A DNA stretch of 64,000 nucleotides from JBBIGV01 sp037447335 (GTDB lineage: Bacteria; Bacteroidota; Ignavibacteria; Ignavibacteriales; Ignavibacteriaceae). A program made the translations under genes and the position numbers. Of the stretch, positions 8,284 through 17,361 are shown piece after piece; the first letter of the stretch is position 1, and every line of letters starts with the position of its first letter. The notes below the pieces were generated by a model, which searched no databases, was not told where the DNA came from, and saw nothing but the letters and a program-made list of their open reading frames with translations. The DNA lies in assembly GCA_037447335.1 (NCBI GenBank), contig JBBIGV010000013.1, positions 1 to 64,000 on the forward strand, written 5' to 3'.

Positions 8284-9566
8284 AAGTTCTGGTTATTGGT
8301 TCTGGCGGACGCGAACACGCGCTGGGGCGCCAGTTAAGTATCAGCCCATCTCTAACCCGATTATTTTTTTTGCCCGGTAATACCGGCACAAAATCGCTGG
8401 GTAAAAATCTTGATATTAGTCCTGATAATTTTGATGATATTATTTCCTTATGTAAGAGTGAGAAAATTGACCTGGTGGTTATTGGTCCTGAAAAACCGCT
8501 TGTAGATGGTTTAGCAGATGTGCTTCGTAAAAATTCTATCGCAGTTTTCGGACCGGATGCATCCGCCGCTGAGATCGAAGCGCATAAATCATTTGCAAAA
8601 TCTTTGATGAAGAAATACAATATTCCGTCAGCTGATTACGTTGAATTTGATTCAACACAACTGGAGATGGCTGCAAAATATCTTGAATCAGCAAAATATC
8701 CGCTGGTAATTAAAGCAGACGGGCTTGCCGCCGGTAAAGGAGTTATAATCTGCAGCAACATCAACGAAGCTGATCAGACCCTTGAACAATTATTCGTTAA
8801 CAGAATATTCGGATCAGCAGGGGATAAAATTATTATCGAAGAATTTATGGAAGGCGAAGAAGCTTCCGTTTTTGCCATAACTGATGGAAGCGATTACATT
8901 TGTTTACCTGCAGCTCAGGATCATAAAAGAATTGGTGATAATGATACAGGGAAAAACACAGGTGGAATGGGTGCATATGCGCCGGCGCCGCTAATTACCA
9001 ATAAATTGCAGTTAATTGTGGAAGAGCAGATAATCGCACCAACCATTAAAGCAATGAAGGATGAGGGCAGAATCTTTGTCGGATGCCTTTATGCAGGATT
9101 GATGATTACTTCAGAAGGACCGAAAGTAGTTGAATTTAATTGCAGATTTGGTGATCCGGAAACCCAGGCAGTTCTCCCATTGCTTGAAGGTGATTTTTTA
9201 GAACTTCTTCACTCCGTGGCAATTGGCAAATTAAACAAAAATGCTGTAGCCTATTCCGGAGGCTGCGCAGTATGCGTAGTTGCCGCTTCCTCCGGCTATC
9301 CGGATGCTTATCAGACCGGGTTTGAAATTACCGGTTTGACTGATTCAGAAAATATTATTGTTTTCCATGCAGGCACTAAAGAGAGTGAAGGAAAAATTCT
9401 AACGGCAGGTGGAAGAGTTTTGGGAGTTACATCTGTTATCGGACAGAATGATCTTGCCCGTGCGAAATCAATTGCTTATGATGCTCTCAGTAAAATTTAT
9501 TTCGAGGGGATATATTATCGCACGGATATTGCCGACCGGGCTATTAAAAAACCAAATCAGATTTAA
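8280..9566 (+). CDS. purD: Phosphoribosylamine-glycine ligase (GAR synthetase)
   Basis: A 428-residue ATP-grasp enzyme joining glycine to phosphoribosylamine, the second step of purine synthesis. The N-terminal Rossmann region starts 'VLVIGSGGREHALG', the ATP-grasp region contains 'LVIKADGLAAGKGVII' and 'DHKRIGDNDTGKNTGGMGA', and the metal-binding part is 'EFNCRFGDPETQ'. All family hallmarks are intact and length is normal. It overlaps the glycosyltransferase by 4 bp (ATGA junction). The next plus-strand gene, the DnaE-like fragment, begins 60 bp downstream. Confidence 0.96.
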   Translation: MKVLVIGSGGREHALGRQLSISPSLTRLFFLPGNTGTKSLGKNLDISPDNFDDIISLCKSEKIDLVVIGPEKPLVDGLADVLRKNSIAVFGPDASAAEIEAHKSFAKSLMKKYNIPSADYVEFDSTQLEMAAKYLESAKYPLVIKADGLAAGKGVIICSNINEADQTLEQLFVNRIFGSAGDKIIIEEFMEGEEASVFAITDGSDYICLPAAQDHKRIGDNDTGKNTGGMGAYAPAPLITNKLQLIVEEQIIAPTIKAMKDEGRIFVGCLYAGLMITSEGPKVVEFNCRFGDPETQAVLPLLEGDFLELLHSVAIGKLNKNAVAYSGGCAVCVVAASSGYPDAYQTGFEITGLTDSENIIVFHAGTKESEGKILTAGGRVLGVTSVIGQNDLARAKSIAYDALSKIYFEGIYYRTDIADRAIKKPNQI

Positions 9567-9626
9567 GTTTATATTTAATCCTCACTGCATTATTTTCCTT
9601 TAGAAAACAATTCAAATTCTGTAATC

Positions 9627-11228
9627 ATGATTCCGTTACACGTTCATTCCATTTATTCATTATTACGGGGTGTGTGCACAATTGATCAGATAATTGAGTA
9701 CGCAAAATCGTTTAATCTGTCTGCAATTGCACTGACAGATTACAACGGAATGTACGGACTGATAAAATTTGCAAAGCGCTGTGCCGAAGAAAATATCAAG
9801 CCGGTTGTAGGCGCTTTTATTGATGAAGAGCATAATAAGGACATCAATGCAGTTATTCTTGCAAAAAATAACAAGGGCTATTCAGAGCTTTGTAAGCTGA
9901 TAACTGCACGTAAACTGAATGATTATTTTTCTCTGATAAAAATTGTAAACTCAAAGCCTGAAAATCTTTTTATCATCACATCATCATTAACTCTGCTTGA
10001 ACAGGCGGTAAACCAGGAGAATCTTTATGCCGGCATTTACTCAACCGGAAGTACACGCCGGCAAATGCGCAGGCTGTTTGATTTATCGAAAACAAAAAAT
10101 GTTAAACAGGTAATTGCTCATCCTGTTTATTTCCCTCGTAAAGAAGATTTTGAAACTCATCGTGTCCTTTCTGCAATAAGAACAAATTGCAGTCTGGACA
10201 ATATCTCTTCTGATGAAGTGGTTGATGAGGAGTTTTATTTCAAGCCCGCCGATTCATTTATAAAACAATGGAAATCACTGCCCGAAGCTGTTGAAGCGAT
10301 TCAATTCATTGCCGATAATTGTAATGTTGATTTCAATTTCGGACAATTAAAGTTTCCTGTTTATCCGGATCTGAATGCCCAAAGTGCAATTTCGATGGTA
10401 AGTTCCAAATGTTACGAAGGATTATCCGTCAGGTATGATGAGGTTAATGATAAAATTACATCGCGGCTTAATATGGAGCTCAGCGTAATTGATGAACTAA
10501 ATTTTGCAGATTATTTTCTCATTGTTTGGGATATTGTAAATGAAGCTAAGCGCAGAGGTATGCTAACGATAGGCAGAGGTTCGGCTGCAAACAGTATTGT
10601 ATCTTACTGTCTGGGCATTACAGAAGTTGATCCGATAAAACACAATCTTTACTTTGAAAGATTTTTAAACAAAGCCAGAAGCACACCGCCGGACTTTGAT
10701 GTTGATTTTTCATGGAAAGAACGTGATGAAATTGTTAAGTATGTATTCGAAAGGTATGGATATGAAAGAGCAGCTATGATTTCCACACATGTAACTTTCA
10801 GAGCAAGATCAGCCTTCAGAGAGGTTGCAAAAGTTTTTGGTATTACCGATAATGAAATATCAAAGCTAAGTAAATTTATACCTTGGACGAGCGCTGCAAA
10901 TCTTCCAAATCTTGCACGATTATTTCCTGAATCAAAAACTCTTAATCTTGATCTTGAACCATGGAAAAGCATTATTGATATTGTTGTTAAAATAGGAGGA
11001 TTTCCCCGCCACCTTAGCATTCATCCGGGCGGTATAATAATTACACCCGCACCAATTACCGATTTTGTTGCACTTGAATATGCAAAGAATAAAGGGTTAG
11101 GATTAATTATAACCCAGCCGGATATGTATTCTATCGAGGATTATGGTTTGATTAAAATAGATTTGCTTAGTCAAAGGTCGCTGGGAGTGCTTCGTGATAC
11201 AATGAATATTATTTCAGAGAAATCATGA
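9627..11228 (+). CDS. DnaE-type DNA polymerase III alpha, PHP-palm-thumb portion only
   Basis: A 533-residue protein matching only the N-terminal half of bacterial replicative/error-prone DnaE polymerases, which are usually about 1000-1150 residues. It has a PHP domain ('HVHSIYSLL', 'ALTDYNGMYG', about 1-260), palm signature GRGSAANSIVSYCLG, the double catalytic Asp motif PPDFDVDF (near residue 353), thumb, and the third catalytic Asp in 'IKIDLL' near the C-terminus. It stops about 20 residues after that Asp. Fingers, beta-clamp-binding, OB and tau-binding regions are absent. Downstream plus-strand DNA shows no continuation and opposes the MauE/DoxX gene. It may be a remnant, one half of a split polymerase, or a PHP-type nuclease/regulator. 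The reading frame itself is undamaged. Confidence 0.82.
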   Translation: MIPLHVHSIYSLLRGVCTIDQIIEYAKSFNLSAIALTDYNGMYGLIKFAKRCAEENIKPVVGAFIDEEHNKDINAVILAKNNKGYSELCKLITARKLNDYFSLIKIVNSKPENLFIITSSLTLLEQAVNQENLYAGIYSTGSTRRQMRRLFDLSKTKNVKQVIAHPVYFPRKEDFETHRVLSAIRTNCSLDNISSDEVVDEEFYFKPADSFIKQWKSLPEAVEAIQFIADNCNVDFNFGQLKFPVYPDLNAQSAISMVSSKCYEGLSVRYDEVNDKITSRLNMELSVIDELNFADYFLIVWDIVNEAKRRGMLTIGRGSAANSIVSYCLGITEVDPIKHNLYFERFLNKARSTPPDFDVDFSWKERDEIVKYVFERYGYERAAMISTHVTFRARSAFREVAKVFGITDNEISKLSKFIPWTSAANLPNLARLFPESKTLNLDLEPWKSIIDIVVKIGGFPRHLSIHPGGIIITPAPITDFVALEYAKNKGLGLIITQPDMYSIEDYGLIKIDLLSQRSLGVLRDTMNIISEKS

Positions 11229-11296
11229 TTAGCAGGCTGTATTTTATTGCCAAAATTTATTTTCAATTTTACTTTACAATCGCAAGTAATTGAAGC

Positions 11297-11752
11297 TCAG
11301 GTAATTGGATCTTTTTTGTTCAATACAAGAATTTTCGAATCGAAGACTATCAGCAGCACACCAAGAGAAAACAATAAAAGATTTTCGATAACCTTCAGCC
11401 ATCCAAGTTCAGAACTACCTTCTCTGCCGAAGCATCCGCAATCTATGTTGAGTCCGCGTGCAAGACTAATAACAATCGCAACTATAAATACGATCAGCAT
11501 AGCATTAATAATGAAGGCATTTTCTTTTACAGCAACACCAAAAATCAGTAAGATGCCCGCAACTACTTCGATCCACGGAAGGGTAATTGCAAAAAAGTTA
11601 ACAGCAGCTTCAGGCAAAAGTTTGTAGTTCGATATTGAATCGGAGAAGAAAACCGGGTCTGCTATCTTCTCTATTCCGGCGTAAATAAACACTACGCCAA
11701 GCACATATCTTGCGAGAATAAGTAAATACTGGTTTGATAAAAATCTTTTCAT
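11297..11752 (-). CDS. MauE/DoxX-family redox-associated membrane protein
   Basis: A 151-residue inner-membrane protein with four hydrophobic segments (starting 'LLILARYVLGVVFIYAGIEK'). Between segments 3 and 4 lies 'CGCFG', a dithiol motif typical of MauE-type proteins that help pass electrons or assist disulphide chemistry across the membrane. It begins 23 bp after the rhodanese-domain gene on the same strand; this pair recurs in Bacteroidota-type genomes as far as I recall, suggesting a sulphur- or thiol-relay function. The substrate is unknown. The plus-strand reading frame opposite this gene is not coding. Confidence 0.82.
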   Translation of the reverse strand: MKRFLSNQYLLILARYVLGVVFIYAGIEKIADPVFFSDSISNYKLLPEAAVNFFAITLPWIEVVAGILLIFGVAVKENAFIINAMLIVFIVAIVISLARGLNIDCGCFGREGSSELGWLKVIENLLLFSLGVLLIVFDSKILVLNKKDPIT

Positions 11753-11775
11753 AACTGTAATTTATTTTCTTAAAA

Positions 11776-12423
11776 TTATTGGTTGTCCGTTTCACTTACG
11801 ATAGAGTAACCCGCATTATTCCATTCAACCCACCCGTCGAAGAAAATATAAACACGTTTGTAGCCCATTTTAAATAATTTGTTAGCTAGTGTTACGCTCA
11901 GGTCACAATCCGTGCCGTCACAGTAAGTGACAATAGGCTGATCTTTGGAAATATTTTTGAGGTTGTGTTCAAATTCTTCAAACTGGTAGTAAGGCAGACT
12001 TACTGCCCCTTTAATATGACCTTCCCGGTAGAAATAATTATCACGTGCGTCGAGAAACACTACGCCCTGGTTATATAGTACCAATGCCTGGGCAAGTGTT
12101 ACGGCTTTCGGCTCGGTAAAAGCTATTTCTTTTACATTATGCTTTTCATCCGGAGTTATCCCGGCTTCAGTTTTTTTCTCTTCTTCAACTTTTATTTTTG
12201 CTTTATCATCTGAAAGTTCAGGAGCGGTTTCTTCTTTGGTAAGCTCTGTTGTTTCTTCTATGCGTTCAGGAAATTGCTTAACCAGAAGAGAATCATCTGC
12301 CCAAACAAGTTCTCTTTTCTCTTTAATTAACGGTATGCCCTCAGATGAGATGTGGTTAATGAACAATCCAATAATTGAACTTACGAGTATGATGTGCAAA
12401 ACTATATAATATTTTATCTTCAT
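11776..12423 (-). CDS. Membrane-anchored rhodanese-domain protein
   Basis: A 215-residue protein with one N-terminal membrane segment (about residues 4-24), a charged Glu/Lys-rich linker of roughly 80 residues, and a C-terminal rhodanese domain facing the periplasm. The domain has 'FLDARDNYFYREGHIKGA' and the active-site loop 'YCDGTDCDLS', whose first Cys would carry the persulphide. It probably moves sulphane sulphur or acts in thiol redox together with the MauE/DoxX protein encoded 23 bp downstream. The divergent promoter region is shared with the glycerate kinase gene. Confidence 0.85.
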   Translation of the reverse strand: MKIKYYIVLHIILVSSIIGLFINHISSEGIPLIKEKRELVWADDSLLVKQFPERIEETTELTKEETAPELSDDKAKIKVEEEKKTEAGITPDEKHNVKEIAFTEPKAVTLAQALVLYNQGVVFLDARDNYFYREGHIKGAVSLPYYQFEEFEHNLKNISKDQPIVTYCDGTDCDLSVTLANKLFKMGYKRVYIFFDGWVEWNNAGYSIVSETDNQ

Positions 12424-12582
12424 CGTTGTTAATGTTTTACATTTATTGGCTGCAAATTTAAGCCTTTTATCATAAATATGAAGGATTAATTGAAATGACC
12501 TTTTGCCTCCGACTGCTAAGAATTACTTGATTGTTTGATAAAATTTGCAGGTTTAATTTTAAGTATAAAAATCCTGATCAAA

Positions 12583-13908
12583 ATGATCTCTCTAAATAAA
12601 GATTTAAATAGAATTTTCGCGAGCGCTGTTGAAGCAGTTAAGCCTTCAGCATTAATTCCGGCAAACATAAGAATAGATAATAATTTACTGCTGGTAAAAA
12701 ACAATCGGGTAGATCTGAATGCATATAATAATGTTTACCTGACAGGTGCGGGAAAAGCCTCCACATTTATGGCAATAGAGATGGAGAAAATTCTCGGTGC
12801 GAAGATAAACGGCGGAGTAGTTATTACTAAATATGATCACTTAATAAAATGTGATTACATTCAGGTGATTGAAGCAGGGCATCCGGTTACAGATGAAAAT
12901 TCGATCAATGCTTCTGAATTGATTATTGAAATTGCGAAGTATGCCGGTAAAGATGATCTGATCTTATTTATGTTGTCAGGCGGTGCATCTGCTCTTCTGG
13001 AAAAAATACCGGACGAAATTTCTCTCACTGACTATCAGAAAACAATTTCACTGCTATTAAAAAGCGGAGCTGACATCCATGAAATGAATGTTATACGCAA
13101 ACATATATCGCTTGTTAAAGGAGGACAGCTTGCCCGTATGATCTATCCGGCGGTTTGTGTAACTATTATTATATCCGATGTAATTGGTGATTCTATAGAG
13201 ACAATTGGTTCAGGTCCGACCGCACCAGACCCCTCAACTTTTAAAGACGCATATGATATTGTTGCGAAATATCAACTCACCGAACAAGTGCCATCTTCTG
13301 TGATAAGCTATCTGAAAGACGGAATAATTGGTAAGAAAAAAGAAACAGTAAAAACAGGTGACACGATTTTAAATAGCGTAAAAAATATTTTGATAGGAAA
13401 TAATCTTACAGCACTAAAGGCAGCAAAAACTGCCGCTGAAACTCTTGGTTACAATACAAAAATCCATAACCACGAATTAAGAGGTGAAGCCAGAGTTGAG
13501 GGTTCAGATATTGCTAAAATTATCAGAGAGGCTGCCAACAACCAGTACCCGATTAAGAAGCCGGCTTGTATTTTGTTTGGAGGTGAAACAACAGTAACTG
13601 TAAAAGGAAAGGGTAAAGGGGGTAGAAATACTGAGCTTGCTCTTGCCGCACTTCTTGCATTAAAAAATTTTGATGGCAAATATCTGCTCGCAAGTTTTGC
13701 AACCGATGGAACCGATGGAAACACAAATGCTGCCGGTGCTGTAATTTATCCGGATTTATGGGATGCTATTAACTCAAAAGGATTATCACCTGAAAAATAT
13801 CTTAATGACAACAACTCTTACGAATTCTTCAAACAAGCCGATAGTTTAATCGTTACCGGTCGTACTGAAACAAATGTGATGGATTTGATTGTGACGCTGA
13901 TTTGGTAA
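12583..13908 (+). CDS. Glycerate 2-kinase (GckA/TtuD/MOFRL family)
   Basis: A 441-residue kinase that phosphorylates D-glycerate to 2-phosphoglycerate, feeding glycolysis. I use the ATG at 12583 ('MISLNKDLNRIF'); an upstream in-frame TTG would add 16 residues not expected for the family. The N-terminal DUF4147 part contains 'VYLTGAGKAS' and 'LFMLSGGASALLE'. The C-terminal MOFRL part contains 'KGKGKGGRNTELALA' and 'ATDGTDGNTNAAGA'. Family length is normal. It stands alone, convergent with polA, with no glyoxylate or serine-cycle genes beside it. Confidence 0.92.
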   Translation: MISLNKDLNRIFASAVEAVKPSALIPANIRIDNNLLLVKNNRVDLNAYNNVYLTGAGKASTFMAIEMEKILGAKINGGVVITKYDHLIKCDYIQVIEAGHPVTDENSINASELIIEIAKYAGKDDLILFMLSGGASALLEKIPDEISLTDYQKTISLLLKSGADIHEMNVIRKHISLVKGGQLARMIYPAVCVTIIISDVIGDSIETIGSGPTAPDPSTFKDAYDIVAKYQLTEQVPSSVISYLKDGIIGKKKETVKTGDTILNSVKNILIGNNLTALKAAKTAAETLGYNTKIHNHELRGEARVEGSDIAKIIREAANNQYPIKKPACILFGGETTVTVKGKGKGGRNTELALAALLALKNFDGKYLLASFATDGTDGNTNAAGAVIYPDLWDAINSKGLSPEKYLNDNNSYEFFKQADSLIVTGRTETNVMDLIVTLIW

Positions 13909-14203
13909 TTGCTGAAATATTTTGTACCCAAAGTATTCATTGGGATCGAATTTGTAAATAGTGTTAAACTATTCGACTTAATGGATGCTCTGCGAGGATC
14001 ATTGTTGTTTTTCTTTTATCAATTACTACAATAATTAAACATCTGCGATGTTTTTATATGACCTTGAAGAGGTCAAATTATTGTAGTAGAAGAACTAATT
14101 CTTGATTTTTACTGATCCTCATAGAGGATTGATAAATTTACATTTGTTTAAGTATTTCTGCCAATTATTTTGATAGTGATCAAAATCAAAATCAGGATTG
14201 TGA
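13909..14203. repeat. Palindrome-rich structured region between glycerate kinase and polA
   Basis: This convergent intergenic stretch holds at least five stem-loops. From left to right: CCCAA/TTGGG (13927-13944); AATAGT/ACTATT (13957-13973); an inverted repeat of 13 bp, TACTACAATAATT (14024-14036) with its perfect complement at 14076-14088; nested inside it AAACATC-TGC-GATGTTT (14037-14053) and TGACCT-TGAAG-AGGTCA (14059-14075); and ATCCTC-ATAG-AGGAT at 14115-14129. The 13-bp stem enclosing two hairpins gives a compact three-way-junction shape. An imperfect 13-bp complement also links 13988-14000 with 14114-14126. No protein gene is seen. Confidence 0.7.
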
Positions 14204-16975
14204 TCAATGAGCATCCAGCCAGTTATCACCTATACCGGTATCAACCACTACAGGAACTTTAAGAGGCAGGGCAGTTTCCATCAAATCTTTAACTAACAGA
14301 CGTAAATCCTCAACTTCATCTTTATGCGCATCAAATAATAATTCATCATGCACCTGCAAAACCATTTTTGATTTAAACTTCCGCTTCTTCATTTCATTAT
14401 GAATATTTATCATCGCAATTTTTATCATGTCGGCTGCGGTTCCCTGAATAGGCATATTTATCGCAACGCGTTCTTCAAATTGCCTGACAACTCTGTTGCT
14501 GCTATTTATATTTCTCAGGAATCGTCTTCTTCCGAGAAGAGTTTCAGCAAAACCTTTCTCACGCGCTTTGCTTACACTTTCATCCATAAATTGTTTGACC
14601 TGCTTGAAAGTGTTGAAGTAAGTTTCAATAATCTCCTTCGCATGCTGCTGCGTAACTCCCAGTCTTGTCTTTAGACCAAAAGGACCTATTCCATAAAGAA
14701 TTCCGAAATTTACTTCTTTTGCTTTGCGGCGCATATCGGGAGTAACATCTTTTTTATCAACCATAAAAACCAATGCGGCAGTGCTTTTGTGAATATCTTC
14801 ACCTGCGTTGAAAGCTTTTGTCAGTCCTTCATCGCTGCAAATAGAAGCCATTAACCTTAACTCAATCTGACTGTAATCGGCGCTGAACAGAACATGATTT
14901 TTATCGCGGGGCACAAAAGCTCTGCGGATTTCCTTTCCCATTTCTGTTCTGATAGGGATGTTTTGAAGATTGGGATTAACACTTGACAGCCTTCCGGTTG
15001 AAGCAACCGTCTGATTAAATTCTGTATGAACTCTGCCGGTTTTAGGATTTATCAGATTAGGCAGTGCATCTGCATAAGTTGATTTAAGCTTAGCTGCCTG
15101 CCTGTAGCTTAATATCATTTCTATTATTTCGTGTTCGCCTCTTAAATTTTCAAGTGAGCGCGCATCGGTTGAAAATCCTGTTTTGGTTTTTCTTCCGGTT
15201 GAAAGATTAAGCTTATCAAATAAAATTGTCTGAAGCTGTTTTGTTGAGTTTATGTTGAACTCTTCGCCCGCTTCGCGGTAAATCTGCCGTGTAAATTCCT
15301 CTATTAGAAGCTGCAGCTCATCACTGAAAGATTTCAGCGAATCAACATCAATCTTAACACCTTCAAATTCCATAGCTTCAAGAACCGGCGCTAGCGGGAA
15401 TTCGATTTCATACGCTACTTTTTCGAGATTTTCTTTTTTAAATTCTTTATTAAGAACTTCATAAAGCTGGAAAGTGATATCAGCATCTTCGGCAGCATAA
15501 TCGGATAGCTTATCAATCTCAACCTCAAATATTTTTGACGGGTCTTTTTTATTTCCGATTAATTCTGCAAGAGAGATCGGACGGTAGTTGAGATATTTTT
15601 CTGCAAGATCATCCATACCATGTTTTTGGTCAGGATCAATCACATAGCTTGCAAGCATTGTATCGAAGTAAAAATTTTCAACTTCAATATTGACGCTTCT
15701 CAACACAGAAATGTCAAACTTCCCGTTTTGACATACTTTTTTAATCTTCTTATCGGCAAACAGCGGTTTGAAGATCGAAACAAAATCCTTTACCGGAAGG
15801 CGCGGCTTAGGATCTGAAAATTTCTTCCCGCCCGGGTCAATCGCAATAAAATAAGCTTCTCCTGCATTGGTTGAAAAGGACGCCCCCACAATATTTACTT
15901 CAAATGGATTTAAAGAATCAGTTTCTGTATCAAACACAAATAATTGTGTTTTGCTCAGCTTCTCATAAAGTTTTGCGGCATCCTGCTTGTTGGCAATTAA
16001 TTCATATTTCGATTTACTTTTATCGAAAGTCTTTGCACTTGATAATTCCTCACTTGAAATTGTCGGAGGTGTCTCTTCAGTTAACTTTGAATTATTGTTA
16101 TAAATTTTCAGAAGTCTGTCAAAAAGTGTTTTAAATTCAAGTTCAATAAATACTTCGCGCAGCTTCTCAAAATCAGGTTTAGAAAATTTTGCCTTCTCAA
16201 AATCAAATTCGAGCGGCACGCTGCAGTTTATAGCCGCGAGATCTTTTGATATGAATGCATTATCTCTGGATACTTCAAGCTTTTTTCTTGTGCCCGGTTT
16301 ATCAATCTTATCCAGATTGTTGTAGATTTCTTCAAGTGATCCAAACTGTTGAATTAACGGCACTGCGGTTTTCGGACCTATTCCTTTCACTCCCGGTATA
16401 TTATCTGATGAATCGCCGATCAAAGCAAGGTAGTCAATCATTTGAGAAGGGGAAAAACCTAATTCTTCCTCTACCATTTTTGCGTTGTAAAATTTAACTT
16501 CATCGGAGCCTCTTCCGGGTCTTGCGATCAAAACATTATCGTTAATGAGCTGGAAGTAATCTTTATCGGGAGTAACTGCAATTGACTGCATACCCTTTTG
16601 CTCGGCGAGTCGTACTGCTGTGCCTATAATATCATCGGCTTCGAAACCGGGTTTGATATAAAGCGGAATATCGAGGTATTCAACAATCTGTTTAATCCTA
16701 TCAAGCTGGGGAATCATATCGTCGGGCATTTCATCACGAGTAGCCTTATATTCTTTAAACATTTCATGGCGAAAAGTTTTTTCCTTAGAGTCAAATGCAA
16801 CGGCAATGTAATCAGGTTTATGATCCTCAAGCACCTTCAGTATTTGTGTAAGGAATCCATAAACGGCGGATGTTGGTTCACCTTTGCTTGTCTTCAGCGG
16901 ACGATTGATGAAGGCGAAGTAAGCCTTATATGCCATTGCCATCGCATCAATTATTACGAATGTTTTGTTCTTCAT
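14204..16975 (-). CDS. polA: DNA polymerase I
   Basis: A 923-residue repair and Okazaki-fragment polymerase with all three domains. The 5'-3' nuclease (about 1-290) starts 'IIDAMAMAYKAYFAF' and has 'LIGDSSDNIPGVKGIG'. The 3'-5' proofreading domain (about 330-520) keeps its acidic residues: 'FDTETDSL', 'CQNGKFDISVL' and 'YAAEDADITFQLYE', so it is predicted active. The polymerase domain has motif A 'SADYSQIELRLMA', motif B 'KEVNFGILYG' with Phe at the sugar-discriminating position, and motif C 'LQVHDELLFD'. It is bounded on both sides by palindromic DNA and convergent with the glycerate kinase gene downstream. Confidence 0.98.
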   Translation of the reverse strand: MKNKTFVIIDAMAMAYKAYFAFINRPLKTSKGEPTSAVYGFLTQILKVLEDHKPDYIAVAFDSKEKTFRHEMFKEYKATRDEMPDDMIPQLDRIKQIVEYLDIPLYIKPGFEADDIIGTAVRLAEQKGMQSIAVTPDKDYFQLINDNVLIARPGRGSDEVKFYNAKMVEEELGFSPSQMIDYLALIGDSSDNIPGVKGIGPKTAVPLIQQFGSLEEIYNNLDKIDKPGTRKKLEVSRDNAFISKDLAAINCSVPLEFDFEKAKFSKPDFEKLREVFIELEFKTLFDRLLKIYNNNSKLTEETPPTISSEELSSAKTFDKSKSKYELIANKQDAAKLYEKLSKTQLFVFDTETDSLNPFEVNIVGASFSTNAGEAYFIAIDPGGKKFSDPKPRLPVKDFVSIFKPLFADKKIKKVCQNGKFDISVLRSVNIEVENFYFDTMLASYVIDPDQKHGMDDLAEKYLNYRPISLAELIGNKKDPSKIFEVEIDKLSDYAAEDADITFQLYEVLNKEFKKENLEKVAYEIEFPLAPVLEAMEFEGVKIDVDSLKSFSDELQLLIEEFTRQIYREAGEEFNINSTKQLQTILFDKLNLSTGRKTKTGFSTDARSLENLRGEHEIIEMILSYRQAAKLKSTYADALPNLINPKTGRVHTEFNQTVASTGRLSSVNPNLQNIPIRTEMGKEIRRAFVPRDKNHVLFSADYSQIELRLMASICSDEGLTKAFNAGEDIHKSTAALVFMVDKKDVTPDMRRKAKEVNFGILYGIGPFGLKTRLGVTQQHAKEIIETYFNTFKQVKQFMDESVSKAREKGFAETLLGRRRFLRNINSSNRVVRQFEERVAINMPIQGTAADMIKIAMINIHNEMKKRKFKSKMVLQVHDELLFDAHKDEVEDLRLLVKDLMETALPLKVPVVVDTGIGDNWLDAH

Positions 16976-17040
16976 AGTTGTAAAGATTGTTGATTGATTT
17001 TGTGCAGGTCAAAATAAGAATAAGTAGATAAAGTTACGCT

Positions 17041-17121
17041 AAAGACCTTAAAGGTCGTAGGGTTAAAATACCCTTAAATCTGAGACTTTAGTCAAGAAAC
17101 AACCATATTTTGGCTAAAGCC
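17041..17121. repeat. Cluster of short palindromes upstream of polA
   Basis: Four small hairpins follow each other: GACCT-TAA-AGGTC (17044-17056), AGGGT/ACCCT (17059-17074), GAC-TTTA-GTC (near 17084-17093) and GGCT-AA-AGCC (17112-17121). The first resembles the GACCT/AGGTC hairpin on the other side of polA (14060-14074). Nothing coding is seen in 16976-17361, which holds only these palindromes and the inverted-repeat element that follows. Confidence 0.55.
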
Positions 17122-17144
17122 CAATTTTGAGAGTGTATTATTCC

Positions 17145-17280
17145 GAGGCTGACCAAAAAGTAAATTTTGCAAACAACTTTGAATTTTTGTTTCTGATTTC
17201 AGATTAAATTCAAATTCATCGTAGCACAGATTAGTAATCTGTGCTACATTTTGGACAGCCCCTACATTTTGGTCAGCCTC
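17145..17280. mobile_element. 136-bp MITE-like element with perfect 14-bp terminal inverted repeats
   Basis: The ends GAGGCTGACCAAAA (17145-17158) and TTTTGGTCAGCCTC (17267-17280) are perfect inverted repeats. Inside lies a perfect 27-bp palindrome (17221-17247: 13-bp arms around a single G) and, next to the right end, a second near-copy of the terminal sequence (TACATTTTGGACAGCC versus TACATTTTGGTCAGCC). It is too short to encode a transposase. I see no clear target-site duplication by eye. It lies downstream of feoB and upstream of polA. Confidence 0.6.
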
Positions 17281-17361
17281 CAATTCATTAACTGCTATGC
17301 ATAATTTCAGCAAGTAAGTTTAAAATGCAGGAGGTTGAATTACCATTAGACATTGAAATTA

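Noticed and set aside
9627..11228. A split intein at the end of the DnaE fragment, as in cyanobacteria
   Set aside because: No N-intein Cys or intein block motifs occur near the C-terminus ('DLLSQRSLGVLRDTMN'), and the split point differs.
11247..11627. A 126-codon plus-strand frame after the DnaE fragment, as a possible continuation of the polymerase
   Set aside because: It is the mirror of the MauE/DoxX gene on the other strand, and its translation shows no resemblance to DnaE fingers.
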